64,000 nt of DNA from Dugong dugon (GCA_030035585.1 CM057463.1:140276736-140340735); one strand, 5' to 3'. Positions 51,664-62,461 are shown, counted from the stretch's first letter. Notes: generated from the letters alone by a model not told the origin. A program made the numbers and translations.

Positions 51664-53261
51664 GAACTCAAGTAAAGGTTTAAACACAGAAGAAAACATT
51701 CTTTGATGGTTACAAGGGTGGGGAAGGAGGCGGAAGGTTATTTACTAACTAGATAGTAGATAAGAATTATCTTAGGTGAAGGGAAGGACAGCACACACTA
51801 CAGGGGAAGTCAGCACAACCAGACTAAACCAAATAAAGTTTCCTGAATACAATCAAACATTTTGAGGGACAGAAAAGCAGGGGTAGGGGTCTGGGGAACT
51901 TGCTCTCAGGGGACATCCAGGTAAATTGGCATAACAAAGCTTGTTAAGAAAATGTTCTGCATCCTACTTTGGTGAGTGGTGTCTGGGGTCTTAAAAGCTT
52001 GCAAGCGGCCATCTAAGATGCATCAATTGGTCCCAACCACCTGGAGTAAATGAGAATGAAGAACACCAAAGACACAAGGAAAGTATTAGTGCAAGAGACA
52101 GAAAGGGCCACATAAACCAGAGACTTCATCAGCCTGAGACCAGAAGAACTAGATGGTGCCCAGCTACCACCAATGACCGCCCTGACTCTCAACAGAGTCC
52201 CAGATGGAGCAGGAGAAAGGTGGGGTGCAAAACTCAAATTCTAGTAAGAAGACCAGACTTAATGGTATGACTAAGACTGGAGGTACCCCAGAAAGCATGG
52301 TGCCTTGATTCTCTATCAGCCCAGAACTAAAACAATTTCTGAGGCCAACTCTTCAAACAGGGATTGGACTGTACTGTGGGACATAAAGTGATACTTGTGA
52401 AGAGTGTGCCTCTTAGTCAAGTAGATACAAGAGACTAAACAGGCAGCTGCTGTCCAGAGGTGAGATAGGAAGGCAGAGAGGGTTAGGAGCTGGTTGAACG
52501 GACATGTGGAATCAGAGGTGGAAGGGAGGAGTGTGCTGTCACAGTATGGGGAGAGCAATTAGTCACATAACAATATATGTATAAATTTTTGTATGGGAAA
52601 TAATAAAAAAAAAAGATTGTGTGCCAACTTGGCTTGGCCATGATTCTCAGGTGTTCGGCAGTTATGATGTAGTTTGGCCAGTATGTAACGATGTAATTTA
52701 GCAGTTATATAATGATGTAATCAACTCCATGATGAGATCTTCTACGAGCAGCCAATTTGTTGAAAGGGAGTTTCCTTGGAGGTGTAGCCTGCCTCCAGTA
52801 TATAAATGGATGTTCCAGCAAGGCTCTCGCTCTGGATCCTACATCCAACTCATCATCGTCTGACCTCCAGTTCTCGGGACCTGAGCTAGCAGCTTAACTG
52901 CCAATCTAGGGATTCACTGGTCTCTGTAGTCTATGAGCCAGTCTATAACCAAATGACCTGCTGATTTTGGGTTCATCAGTCCCTGCAGCTATGTGAGTCA
53001 AGAGAAGCCTCCAGCCTGATGCCTGACCCACAAACTTGGGACTTGTCCACCTCTACAACCGCATGAACCATTTCCTTGACATAAATCTCTCTCTCTCTCT
53101 CTCTGTGTATATATAGAATGCTTCACTGATTTTGCTTCTATAGAGCCCCAGCCTAAAACACAAAGCATATGACTACCGCTGGTTACTTTCTTTTAAGAAA
53201 GGAGACAGCACTCACACTAAGAATATCCCTTTGCGTTTCAGGGTTTTTTGTTTCTGTTTTT

Positions 53262-53382
53262 TAATCTTAAAATGGTAATAATTATGCTTTCCTCTTAGGA
53301 CTATCATGAAAATTAAGTGATATAATGCACAGCGCTCAGTTCAAAGTCTGGTGCATAGTAGGTGGTGAAAATAAATACTGCT
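53262..53382 (+). repeat. MIR 3' part, plus strand
   Basis: AAATGGTAATAATTATGCTT, AATTAAGTGATATAATGCAC, CTGGTGCATAGTAGGTGG then AATAAATACTG: the MIR 3' half in order. Confidence 0.7.
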
Positions 53383-53727
53383 TTACTTCTCTCCCTGTAT
53401 TGTAATTCTGTAATTATTTCAATTTCATAAAAATAGAAAAAACCTGCTTGGTTAAAATGCAATAAAATGTGCAAAAATAGATGGAAAATTATGTGAGTCA
53501 CTTCAAATTACTTTATCCTAGCTACTAGAAATTAAAAGTAGATTGATGAAACAAACACAGAAAAGAAAAAGACACAAAAGAATATCCTACCTTACTTGTG
53601 CTCACTTGGAAGAAATATTTCAGGTTCTAAGTTTTGTCATTGAAAGGCCAGAAAATAAGCTGGGGACAATTTGACAATTCAGAGAACACTGAGATGCAAT
53701 CAATTTTTAGTAACTATTTTTACCCAA

Positions 53728-53806
53728 AAAATCAGCAGTTCAGATCCACCAGCCGCTCCTTGGAAGTCCTATAGGGCAGAATCGACTCCACAACAACAGG
53801 TTTGAT
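53728..53806 (+). repeat. AfroSINE, internally deleted, plus strand
   Basis: AATCAGCAGTTCAGATCCAC, CCGCTCCTTGGAAGTCCTAT, then directly AGAATCGACTCCACAACAAC. The tRNA head and part of the body are gone. A 16-T run follows at 53807-53822. Confidence 0.85.
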
Positions 53807-53829
53807 TTTTTTTTTTTTTTTGGTATTTT

Positions 53830-54170
53830 TAATTAGGCACTCGAGCTACATTAACTGAGCACTGCTATGTACTAGCCACTGGGATAGATGCTAGGGATAT
53901 AAAAATGAAGAAAGTGTCCCTGTCCTCAGAACACTAACAAATCTATTGCAGCAGTTAATCTCAGTGGAATAACTGAAAAACAACAGAAATGAGTGAGGGA
54001 GCACAATTCAGAGGAACCTCATCGTGCTTGAATTTAAAAGGAAAGATTAGGTCTGAGCTTAGTCTTTTAGATGAATAGGAATTAGCCCATTCAAGAGTTT
54101 GCAGAAAGTAGAGCACCAGAGGAATATTCAGAAACAAGAGATCAGGCATTGCGAAATGGGTGGGAAAGTG
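53830..54170 (-). repeat. L2 LINE fragment, minus strand
   Basis: A reversed L2 3' region: TAACTGAGCACTGCTATGTA, AGTGTCCCTGTCCTCAGAAC, then AATAGGAATTAGCCCATTCA and AGAGCACCAGAGGAATATTC. Confidence 0.6.
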
Positions 54171-54523
54171 TAACTAGTCCAAGCCTAGGAGACATTCTGG
54201 GAACTTCAGGTTGATATTGTAGAGGCTTGTGACTTTCCCTTACTTTCAATGACACTTCTTTCTGATATACAGTGTACAGAATTGCTTTAAGTGGGGAATG
54301 CACAGAGGTCAAAGAAGGTTGGCACAAGGATATTTTTTTTGGAAGACAATTAAATACAAATTTCAATGAAGATTATTAAAAAAACAAAGAAAGTCAAGTC
54401 ACCAAAGGTGGTTAGGACAGGCCTCATAAGGGCGAGAAGGAAAGAGACATGCATGTAGTTAAAAAATATTAATTTTTTAACATATAAATGCTTATTGCAC
54501 AAATTGTCATCAGTAGAGTACCA

Positions 54524-54677
54524 AACCAAAAAATCCACTGCCCTCGAGTCAATTCCAATTCATAGTGACCCTACAGGGCAGAGTAGAACTGCCCAACAGG
54601 GTTTCCAAGGAGCGGCTTTTGAACTGCTGACATTTTGGTTAGCAGCCAAACGCTTAACCACTGTGCCAGCCGGGCCC
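54524..54677 (-). repeat. AfroSINE, minus strand, with target duplication
   Basis: Full-length short form, reversed: CCCTCGAGTCAATTCCAATT through GGTTTCCAAGGAGCGGCTTT to ACTGTGCCAGCCGGGCC. Target duplication CAGTAGAGTACCA (54511-54523) against CAGTAGGGTACCA (54678-54690), one mismatch. Confidence 0.96.
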
Positions 54678-54742
54678 CAGTAGGGTACCAGGTGTGGAGA
54701 CAATGGGTACTCTGTTTCCCTTAACTTCCAGCTCATATAATT

Positions 54743-54793
54743 CTCTGTCCTATAGGGTCGCTATGAGTCACAGTCAACTTGACACCAACAGGT
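54743..54793 (+). repeat. AfroSINE/RTE 3' end fragment, plus strand
   Basis: About 50 bp: CTGTCCTATAGGGTCGCTAT, GAGTCACAGTCAACTTGACA. The rest of the element is absent. Confidence 0.8.
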
Positions 54794-55224
54794 AGGAATG
54801 TTAGAGACATAATAATCAAACTTATTGTCCAGTAATAAAATATGAGTATGTTTTACTGGGTTTTGGCCCTGAAAAATTATTATGTGAATTCATTTCTCTC
54901 AAATTGAATCATGTTTAAAATGTTCTACAAAGGATCTGATACTTAACCTTTTGATAAGTTATTTTGTCAGGAAAGGGTAATATATAATATATTAAACTAA
55001 CTGAATATGTTATTAGGTTATGAAATATTTTCTAGGAATACTCAGAATAAACATGAAAGAAAAAGATCTCTTAAAATTTAACCCTTAAGATGTATTGGTA
55101 AATGCTATATCATACACAGTTTTACAACAACAATCACAAATTATATCTATATAGCTCTATCTCTCTATCTAAACAAATTAGAGATACTGATACTTCTTAG
55201 ATATAACCAATCACTCATGAAATT
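54794..55224. other. unassigned AT-rich sequence
   Basis: No gene or recognisable repeat. Confidence 0.5.
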
Positions 55225-55312
55225 AGTTTTTTTTGGTTTGAAGACTTAAGGTCAGTCTTGTGGGACAATTCAGTCAATTGACATAACATAGTTCATAAAG
55301 ATTATGTTCTAC

Positions 55313-56861
55313 GCTGAGTGAAATAATTCAATCACAAAAAGACAAATACTGTATGAGACCACTATTATAAAAACTCAAGCAAAGAGTTATATACAGAAAA
55401 AAAACTTTGATGGCTACTAGGGAAGGGAAGGACAGAGAGGGGAAATCACTAACTAGATGGTAGATATGTTTCAACTTTGGTTGAAAGACAACACACAATA
55501 TAGGGGAAGTCAGCACAGTCTGACCAAGGCAATGTCATAGAAGTTTCCTAGATGCATCCAAACACCTAGAGGACTGAGTTGCTGGGGCTGAGGACTGTGT
55601 TACCGCAATAATGCAGATTGGAGCCACCTGCCTCGATAGCCAATTCTGAGACAATGGTGAGGTGAGCAGCAAGAGTTTTATTATATACTGATATATAAGA
55701 GACAGAAGGGAATAGATTCCTCCAAAAACCTGTCTCCCCCGCTGAAGCTTGGCTGAAGGCTTTTATAGAGACAGGATTAGGAGTCTTAGAAGTTTGTGTT
55801 AGTTTCCCCTTGAGGTGTTCATGTCCCAGATGAGTTAATCTTTTCTTGGGGGTTATCTGGTGACATCCTGGTTTTCTTGTCCCAAGATGGGTGCTTTGTT
55901 CGGTTTGTCATTCCTAGATCATTATCACTTGCTTTCCACTCTCCAAGGAGGAACACTGGTTAATCTTAAACTTTTTATAGAGACTGGAACAGGAGGGAAA
56001 AACAAGATCATGAGACAATGTGGGGGTTAGCAATGGGGAGTAAATAATTGTGAGCCAGACCTATGCAGCCTCTTCCAACTGGGGACCATGGTCTCGGGGG
56101 ACATCTAGATCAATTGGCATAACATAGCTCATAAAGAAAATGTTCTACATCCTACTTTGGCCAATTGTGTTTGGGGTCTTAAAAGCTTGTATGTGGCCAT
56201 CTAAGATACAGCTATTGCTCCCATCCCATCTGGAGCAAAGGAGAATGAAGGAAAGCAAAGATACAAAGAAAACATTAGTCCAAAGGACTAAAGGACCACA
56301 TGAATCACAGCCTCCACCCGCCTAAGCCCAGAAGAACTAGACGGTGCCTGGCTACCACCACCAACTGTTCTGACAGCGATCACAACAAAGGGTCCTGGAC
56401 AGAGCGGGAGAAAAGTGAAGAACAAAATTCAAATCCACAAAAAAAAAAAAAAAAAAAAGACCACACTTACTCATCTGACAGAGACTGGAGGAACCCCCTG
56501 AGACATTGGCCCCTGGACACCATGCTAACTCAGAAGTGAAACCCACTTTTCAGCCAAAGATTAGACAGGCCTATAAAATAAATGGTAACACGTGTGAGAA
56601 ATGTTCTTCTTAGCTCAATTAAGTATACTAGGTCAAATGGGCAACTCCTGCCCAAAGGCAAGATGAGAAGGCCAGAAGGGACAGGAAAACTGGATGAATG
56701 GACATGAATAACCTGGAGTGGAAAGGGGGAGAGTGTTGACACATTGCAGGAATTGCAGCCAATGTCACAAAACAATTTGTGTATAAATTTTTGAATGAGA
56801 AACTAATTTGCTCTGTAAACTTTCACCTAAAGCACACACACACAGACAAAAACCAACAAAG
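55313..56861 (+). mobile_element. L1-G: 5'-truncated L1 inside L1-H
   Basis: Starts in the last codons of ORF2 (GCTGAGTGAAATAATTCAAT, then ACTGTATGAGACCACTATTA) and runs through the 3' UTR to a CA-rich tail (CACACACACACAGACAAA). Target duplication AAAGATTATGTTCTAC (55297-55312) against AAAGTTTATGTTCTAC (56862-56877), one mismatch. It is itself interrupted by a solo LTR (55598-56077). An A-run of 21 lies at about 56438-56458. Confidence 0.93.
55598..56077 (-). repeat. solo LTR with 4-bp target duplication (class I-like), minus strand
   Basis: A 480-bp unit. On the minus strand it starts TGGAAGAGGCTGCATAGGTC and ends TTATTGCGGTAACA. Flanked by ACTG on both sides (55594-55597 and 56078-56081), a 4-bp duplication as made by class I endogenous retroviruses. 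Minus-strand promoter elements are visible: TCTATAAAAGCC (TATA box, about 55755-55766) and AATAAAAC (poly(A) signal, about 55675-55682). No viral genes remain. Confidence 0.83.
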
Positions 56862-57560
56862 AAAGTTTATGTTCTACATCCTAGTTTGGTGAGTAGTGTC
56901 TGGGGCCTTAAAAGCTTAGAAACAGCCATCTAAGATACAACTAATGGTCTCTATTTGTCTGTAGCAAAAGAAAAAGAAAGAAATCTAAGAATCAAAGAAG
57001 GAACCGGACAACAGAACTAATTGTCTCCATGCACCGTGGCCTCTTCTATCTTAAGACAATGAGAACTAGATGATGCCCAGCTACTACTACCAAATGTTCT
57101 CATTGGAGTCACTCACAATAGATGGATCCTGACAGAAAGATGAAAAATGTAGAACAAACTTCAAATTCTCAACGAATCCACACTTACTGGTCCCATTGAG
57201 ACTGGAGGAATCCCTGAGATACTCTTTACACTTTGAACTGAAACTAACCCCTGAAGTCACCTTTTAACTAAATAGTAGGTTAGCTCAAAAAAGTAAAGAA
57301 TGTCACCCTTGAATACTACACTCTAAAAAATTATCTGTACATGACCAAATGGAAAATAGTTATTCTAAAGCATAGATGAGAAGGTTGGGGAGTTGTGAGA
57401 ATAAGTTAAGGTGATGGAACAACTAGAACAGAAATAATGAGAATATTGATACAACGTGAAGAATGTAACCAATGTCACTGAACATTATGTGTAGAATTGT
57501 TGCATGAGAACCTGTTTTACTGTGTATAATTTCACCAAAAACACAATAAAATATTTTTTT

Positions 57561-58129
57561 AAAAAAAGAAAAATAAATTAAACCCTTATCTAAATACACA
57601 AGTAAGTGTATCTCTTCAATGTTGTCTTCTTGGCCTGAACAAAAATTAATTTTATACAAAATATACCACAAAAGCTTTTCCATTACATTCAGGTCTATCC
57701 TCCCTCAACTACTTCATTGTATGCATGGGTATACTTAATTATTCTGAGTATGTGACAATATTTGTGTATTTAACCATAAAGATTGAAACTGGAGTCCAAA
57801 TACTAATAAAGAAAGCATAATTTGCAAACTCACAAATCAACGTATCTGTTTATAGTTGTATGAAATAGTCATGGTTTTCAACACAACCTCTGTGTCTTGA
57901 TTTAAAAATATTATTCTGATCTTCCAGTTAAGGGTCAAGATTCAGAAGAAGAAAGGAACTCAGAGAGGTAAGCCTGGCATATCCCATTGCAGAGTTTCTT
58001 GATTCCATTGGAAGTGACTGAGAAACTGAGAAGCTGAACAGTACTTTTGGCAGCTTCTCAGGGCCTTTATGGATAGTGCAAAAAGTCAGAATAGTGGATG
58101 TTTTTTGGAAGGAGGGAGGGAGAAGGGAT
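57561..58129. other. unassigned sequence
   Basis: No supported gene or repeat. Confidence 0.5.
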
Positions 58130-58260
58130 TGAGAGGGGGTAATGATCTATTTATTGACCCTGGTGGTGGTTATACAGGTGTTCACATTGCAATAACTCAA
58201 TGAGCTGCACCTTGGAAATTTGAGCATGTCTCTGTATGTGTGCTATACTTCAAAGGAAAC
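58130..58260 (+). repeat. old L1M 3' end fragment, plus strand
   Basis: GACCCTGGTGGTGGTTATAC, AGGTGTTCACATTGCAATAA and TCTGTATGTGTGCTATACTT match the closing part of ancient L1 3' UTRs. Confidence 0.6.
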
Positions 58261-58309
58261 TAGTACAAAATGATTGTAATAAGAACTGTCAACTCACTCA
58301 TAGGCCCTT

Positions 58310-58445
58310 AAGTCCACTTCATCAAACACATTGAGCATCTTCTCTATGCCAGCTGCTGTGTTAGGTGCTAGTATTACAATTTTAAATAGGATAGGTGTGC
58401 CCTTGCCTTCACCAAGCTCACAATCTAGGAAAAATATGGAAATGT
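58310..58445 (-). repeat. L2 3' end, minus strand
   Basis: Reversed L2 end: CATCAAACACATTGAGCATC, TATGCCAGCTGCTGTGTTAG, CACCAAGCTCACAATCTAGG. Confidence 0.65.
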
Positions 58446-58611
58446 GAAATCTAATATATTGAGAATTTCAAGAGTTTAGCTCTTAAGCTGAAAGCCACTA
58501 ACTAACGTATTAAAGGAAGATGACAGCTCTAAGTAAACAGAAACCAATTTATAAATTTACTATTTGGTTTACTCTGGTGATGATATTATTTTGATTTTTA
58601 AACATATGAAC

Positions 58612-58740
58612 TGGACTGTAAGCTCCCTGAGGTTAGAGGTTGTGTTTTAGTCATCCTTGAGTCCTCTGTTCCTAGCACAAGATCTAGCTAAAAGACACAA
58701 GCAAATATACTGAATAAGAAATAAATCAAGATACATAGAA
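58612..58740 (+). repeat. L2 3' end, plus strand
   Basis: ACTGGACTGTAAGCTCCCTG, GAGTCCTCTGTTCCTAGCAC, then GCAAATATACTGAATAAGAA: the usual order of an L2 3' end. Confidence 0.6.
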
Positions 58741-58929
58741 TGCCTTCTTTAATATATCTGGTTGTCTATTTGATATTTCCTTTATTAAATGAGTTCAAGG
58801 CAGAGACTCAATTCTTTAAATTTTATGAAAAAATATTAAATTACATGCATAAATTGGCTGCTTAATAATTCATGATTGTTAAAGATTCATTGTTCGACTT
58901 TCAATTTTTAGAGTGATTCATGGCAATCA

Positions 58930-59040
58930 AATAATAATTGCATTTTAGCACTGGAAGGAATTATAATTTAGTCCAAGTTTTTAATTTTATAGATGAGATA
59001 AATGAAGCCCTGAAATGTTAAATGACTTGCCTAAATTCAT
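58930..59040 (-). repeat. MIR-like repeat, minus strand
   Basis: TTTATAGATGAGATAAATGA followed by GTTAAATGACTTGCCTAAAT resembles a reversed MIR core. It is interrupted by L1-I immediately after. Confidence 0.45.
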
Positions 59041-59054
59041 AAACTAATACATTT

Positions 59055-59721
59055 AAAAAAATTTTTTTTATTGTACTTTAGAGGAAGGTTTACAGAACAA
59101 ATAGTTTCTCATTAAAGAGTTAGTACACATATTGTTTTATGACGATGGTTAACAACCCCACAACATGTCAACACTCTCCCTTCTCGAGCTTGGGTTCCCT
59201 ATTACCAGCTTTCCTGTCCCCTCCTGCCTTCTAGTCCTTGTCCCTGGACTGTTGTGCCCCATTAGTCTTCTTTTGTTTCATGGGGCTGTCTAATCTTTGG
59301 CTGAACAGTGAACCTTGGGAGTGACTTCATTACTGAGCTAAAAGGGTGTCCGGGGGCAATACTCTTGGGGCTTCTCCAGTCTCTGTCAGTAAGTCTGGTC
59401 TTTTTTTTTGTGAGTTAGAATTTTGTTCTGCATTTTTCTCCAGCCCTGTCTGGGATCCTCTGTTGTGATCCCTGTCAGAGCAGTCAGTGGTGGTAGCCGG
59501 GCACCATCTAGCTATACTGGACTCAGCCTGGTGGAGCCTTGGTTGTTGTGGTCCATTAGTCTTTTAGACTAATCTTTTCCTTGTATCCTGTTCTCGTCAT
59601 TCTCCCTTGCTCCCAAAGGGATGAGACCAGTGGACTATCTTAGATGGCTGCTCACAGGCTTTTAAGACCCCAGACGCTACTCACCAAGGTAGAATGTGGA
59701 ACATTTTCTTTATAAACTGTT
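59055..59721 (-). mobile_element. L1-I: L1 3' UTR fragment, minus strand
   Basis: Reversed, 5'-truncated 3' UTR: T-run, GGAAGGTTTACAGAACAAAT, CTAATCTTTGGCTGAACAGT, to TAGAATGTGGAACATTTTCT. Target duplication AAACTAATACATTT (59041-59054) against AAACTAATAGATTT (59722-59735), one mismatch. Unlike L1-B and L1-E it has a single 3' terminal module. Confidence 0.94.
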
Positions 59722-59738
59722 AAACTAATAGATTTTTA

Positions 59739-60085
59739 AGCACATAGTCTGGCCTGCAAATTCTCTCTACTTTCTCAAAAAGGAAAATTTAGTCAGAGAT
59801 CACTTTCTCTACAAATTTGTACTACCTGGTAGTTGTTTAAGTCACCTTACACTCAGAATAGCTAGAAAAGGAAAACAAGTCATATTCATTGTAACGTAAG
59901 CAGCACGATTCTGTTTTAAACAGAAAGGAAGAAGAGGCTGGAAATGTACAATATTTCTTTGAAAAAAAAATAAAGATCTATAAATTGTGTGTATTTAATA
60001 CCAACAAATGACTTTACAGAGTTAATACTTTTTTCTGGGAGTAAGCAATTGAAGCTTTTTTTTTTTTTTTTTTTTTAATTGTCTG
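59739..60085. other. unassigned sequence
   Basis: No gene. An 18-T run ends the stretch at 60057-60076. Confidence 0.5.
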
Positions 60086-60232
60086 GCGAAGTGGTTAAGA
60101 GCTCAGGCTGCTAACCAAAAGGTGTGCAGTCTGAATCCACTAGCCACTCCTTGGAAACCCTACGGGGCAGTTCTACTCTGTCCTATAGGGTCACTGTGAG
60201 TCGGTATGGACTCAATAGCAACAGGCAACTGG
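60086..60232 (+). repeat. AfroSINE, plus strand, short form
   Basis: AAGTGGTTAAGAGCTCAGGC, TAACCAAAAGGTGTGCAGTC, CACTCCTTGGAAACCCTACG, end GTCGGTATGGACTCAATAGC. The first bases of the head are lost. Confidence 0.93.
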
Positions 60233-61600
60233 TTATCGTGATAAAACTTGGAAAATAATCGACCGTCACAATTATTTTCCATCTGCAGTCAAGGAGCTTA
60301 CAGTCTATCTTATCCATGGATTTTATTTTTTAAATGGTAGTATTATTCTACAGTGTAAAGATGTCAAAATAGTCTGAATAACTTACAGCTTTCTTATTCA
60401 GAAACAAAGCATATTTGTAACAAAGCATATTTGATTTTCAATAATATTTTATGGAATATGCTATATAAGCAATTGAAAGATGATAACCTTTTTTGGAATT
60501 CTTATTTATAAGACAATTTTTTTTTCTATGCTTTGATGATGTAAGGCAAAAATATATATGCATTTTTAACAGAATTGTTTTCAGAACGCATAATCTTTTA
60601 TCTCTGCAGTATTTTTATGCCTTAAACTAATGCTATTTTAAAAAGCACACAAGTCCAATGCTATTTCCTTTAAATGTAACTTTTTTTGGGGGGGAGGGAA
60701 GGTAGCATCATCAGTTTGAGAGGATCAGCCAAAGAATTGACTTGGCGTTGAACTCTGATATATTCAAAAGAAAAAGTCAGATAGACAATCAGATACATTA
60801 AGTTAGACTCTTGAAATATGTCACCACTTTCTAGGAGACAAACAGCATTACATTCACAAAGCTGAGAAAGGTTATCACTTAGAGGGCTTTTTCGCAAGTC
60901 AGAGCTGAGGGCTCTGATCATGAGGGCCTTCAGAGACCATCTTCTTAATTAATCTCTCCAGTATCCAAAGGTTTATGGTCTCCCTTGGGGCCTGTTTAAA
61001 GGCGGGAAATAATCCTGTAGGTAGATTCATTTCCAAGGTTTGTAATGCTAAGCAATGAAACTAATCATTACTCAATACATCATTTATACTTTCTAAGAAA
61101 CTACTAAAGAGATTTGAGATGATAGTTTAATGACATATAAGAGATTTAGAAATTTTGGCAATTTAATGAACCGTGGGTTTAACCATAGATATACAAAAGA
61201 AAAGTGTTTTATTATTAGGTGATTGTATAAAATAACAGATTATGCAACTTCTTGGACATAACTTTCGAATCAAATTCAATTAATCAAAACTGATTAATGA
61301 GTCATTTCAAATGGAAAAATCTTTCCTTAAAGAGATTATCTTCCTAGGCTTTAAGTTTTATTTGTGGTTAAATGTTGATTTAGAAAGAGGCTAATGTTTC
61401 ATGAAGCCAGACTAATTATGAATTCAGAAAAAATTCTACTTTGCTAGAACATTTTGTAATCTAGGAAAATAAGCATATGGAATATTATTATAATTAAAAA
61501 GTTACAATCTCTATCTACTTTCTTGTGCACTGTACTAGCTCCAAAACTTTCTCAAGAGCCACATTATTCTCCAATACATGATTATTTTTTGATGTCTTAT
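60233..61600. other. mostly unassigned sequence
   Basis: No supported gene. A minus-strand acceptor-like site at 60992-60993 opens a 30-codon frame to a TGA (60899-60901); see findings. It overlaps a possible MIR-like block (CTTCAGAGACCATCTTCTTA). Confidence 0.45.
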
Positions 61601-61611
61601 ATTTAGAAAAA

Positions 61612-61790
61612 AGAGCCCTGGTGGAGCTGTGGTTAAGCGCTCAACTGCTAACCAAAAGATTCACAGGAGAAAGATGTGGCAGTCTGCTACTATAAAGATT
61701 TATAGCTTTGGAAACCCTATGGGTCCATTCTAATCTGTCCTATAGGGTCGCTATGAGTTGGGATCAACTTGATGACAATGGGTTTTGTAG
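61612..61790 (+). repeat. AfroSINE, plus strand, with target duplication
   Basis: AGAGCCCTGGTGGAGCTGTG head, middle insert (AGAAAGATGTGGCAGTCTGC), body TATAGGGTCGCTATGAGTTG, end CTTGATGACAATGGGTTTTG. Perfect 11-bp duplication ATTTAGAAAAA (61601-61611 and 61791-61801). Confidence 0.97.
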
Positions 61791-61801
61791 ATTTAGAAAA
61801 A

Positions 61802-62211
61802 TATGTTAGCTTCTTATTTTTTAGAGATACTATCCAGTTAAGGAAATTGAAAATTCCATAATCAAAATCCTTATTTTATGATGTGTCTGAAAAGATGTTT
61901 GTTTGAGTTGTATTCTGGCCCTAAATAATGATTAATTGTACAGAAATACAAGTAACAGCTTTGGGGGAAGGGGTCATCAGCAACAGAAAAGACTCTCAGA
62001 GAGCTTTGCTATATTAAAGATAACCCAAATCCCATTCAACTATTTTTTTCATCAAGAAGCTTCTTAAACTGAAGTTTTAAATAACTGAATGAATAATCTA
62101 AACTGTAAACTCCTGAAATGTATTTTATTGGTGAATTATATATAAAAATACCTTTCACTGTTTATAGTTTACATTCAGTATTCAGTAAAAAGAAATAGAT
62201 GTTACACTCAC
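61802..62211. other. unassigned sequence
   Basis: No repeat recognised. On the minus strand it would be the intron downstream of the candidate exon at 62212-62370. Confidence 0.4.
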
Positions 62212-62370
62212 TGTCTCACATAGAGAAGACGAAACCAATCTTTCAGCCCTTGCTTTTGCTTGCTTCATGGCCCCTTCTAGACCAGAGACTGTCTGCCTGA
62301 TGCGCTGAAGCTCACTCAAAATCATCACACGTTTTAGCACTAAGTCTGTCTGATGTGCACCTGACCTAGC
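62212..62370 (-). CDS. candidate internal coding exon of an unidentified host gene
   Basis: On the minus strand a 159-bp stretch (53 codons, no stop) is bounded by an acceptor-like site (CCTCCTTAGACTCTTCAG, AG at 62371-62372) and a donor GTGAGT (62206-62211). Both boundaries are phase 0, so the exon keeps frame. The translation is Leu/Arg/Lys/Gln-rich and helical, with heptad-like spacing of Leu/Ile/Val (LQRIRQTVSGLEGAMKQ, AKARAERLVSSSL), suggesting a coiled-coil segment. I do not recognise the protein. The weak points are A rather than G at the last exon base and an acceptor side that abuts L2-like sequence, so a chance ORF or exonised repeat remains possible. Confidence 0.35.
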
Positions 62371-62461
62371 CTGAAGAGTCTAAGGAGGCCTTCTCTGAGG
62401 AAAGGGCACTTGACCAAAGATCTGAATAGCAAGTCATAGATAAAGAAAAGAAGGATGAGAC
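62371..62461 (-). repeat. L2-like fragment, minus strand
   Basis: GGAGGCCTTCTCTGAGGAAA and TTGACCAAAGATCTGAATAG resemble a reversed L2 segment. It is cut by the SINE that follows. Confidence 0.45.

Larger units (their letters stand above)
45087..52613 (+). mobile_element. L1-C: full-length LINE-1 (7.5 kb), decayed
   Basis: A complete LINE-1: 5' UTR 45087-46468 (starts GAGGCGAGGCCAAGATGGTG, same promoter type as L1-A), ORF1 46469-47418, ORF2 47855-51663, 3' UTR 51664-52613 with an A tail. Target duplication AGGTTGTGTGCCAGCT (45071-45086) against AGATTGTGTGCCAACT (52614-52629), two mismatches. It serves as an undeleted reference for L1-A. Many stops and frameshifts. Confidence 0.96.
45075..53160 (+). 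repeat. ERVL-type (MLT2-like) LTR split by L1-C
   Basis: LTR body at 52618-53160: TGTGTGCCAACTTGGCTTGG to CCCAGCCTAAAACA. The middle has CTGAGCTAGCAGC and ACTTGGGACTTGTCCACCTC, followed by the 3' signal region ACATAAATCTCTCTCTCTCT. Its first 12 bases are repeated left of L1-C (45075-45086, TGTGTGCCAGCT) as part of the L1 target duplication. So the LTR was intact before L1-C arrived. No viral gene is attached. Confidence 0.8.
55225..57560 (+). mobile_element. L1-H: older L1 3' UTR, split by L1-G
   Basis: Left piece 55225-55296 (CAGTCAATTGACATAACATA) and right piece 56878-57560 (AGTTTGGTGAGTAGTGTCTG; ends CACAATAAAATATTTTTTT). The two join across the duplicated site AAAG(A/T)TTATGTTCTAC. It is a 5'-truncated 3' UTR copy close to L1-F. 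Confidence 0.85.

Noticed and set aside
45070-53165. A 5-bp target duplication for the split ERVL-type LTR
   Set aside because: Flanks AAGGT (45070-45074) and CAAAG (53161-53165) do not match.
60670-60921. 83-codon minus-strand ORF
   Set aside because: It uses a different frame from the acceptor-linked one and crosses a G/T run; no domain seen.
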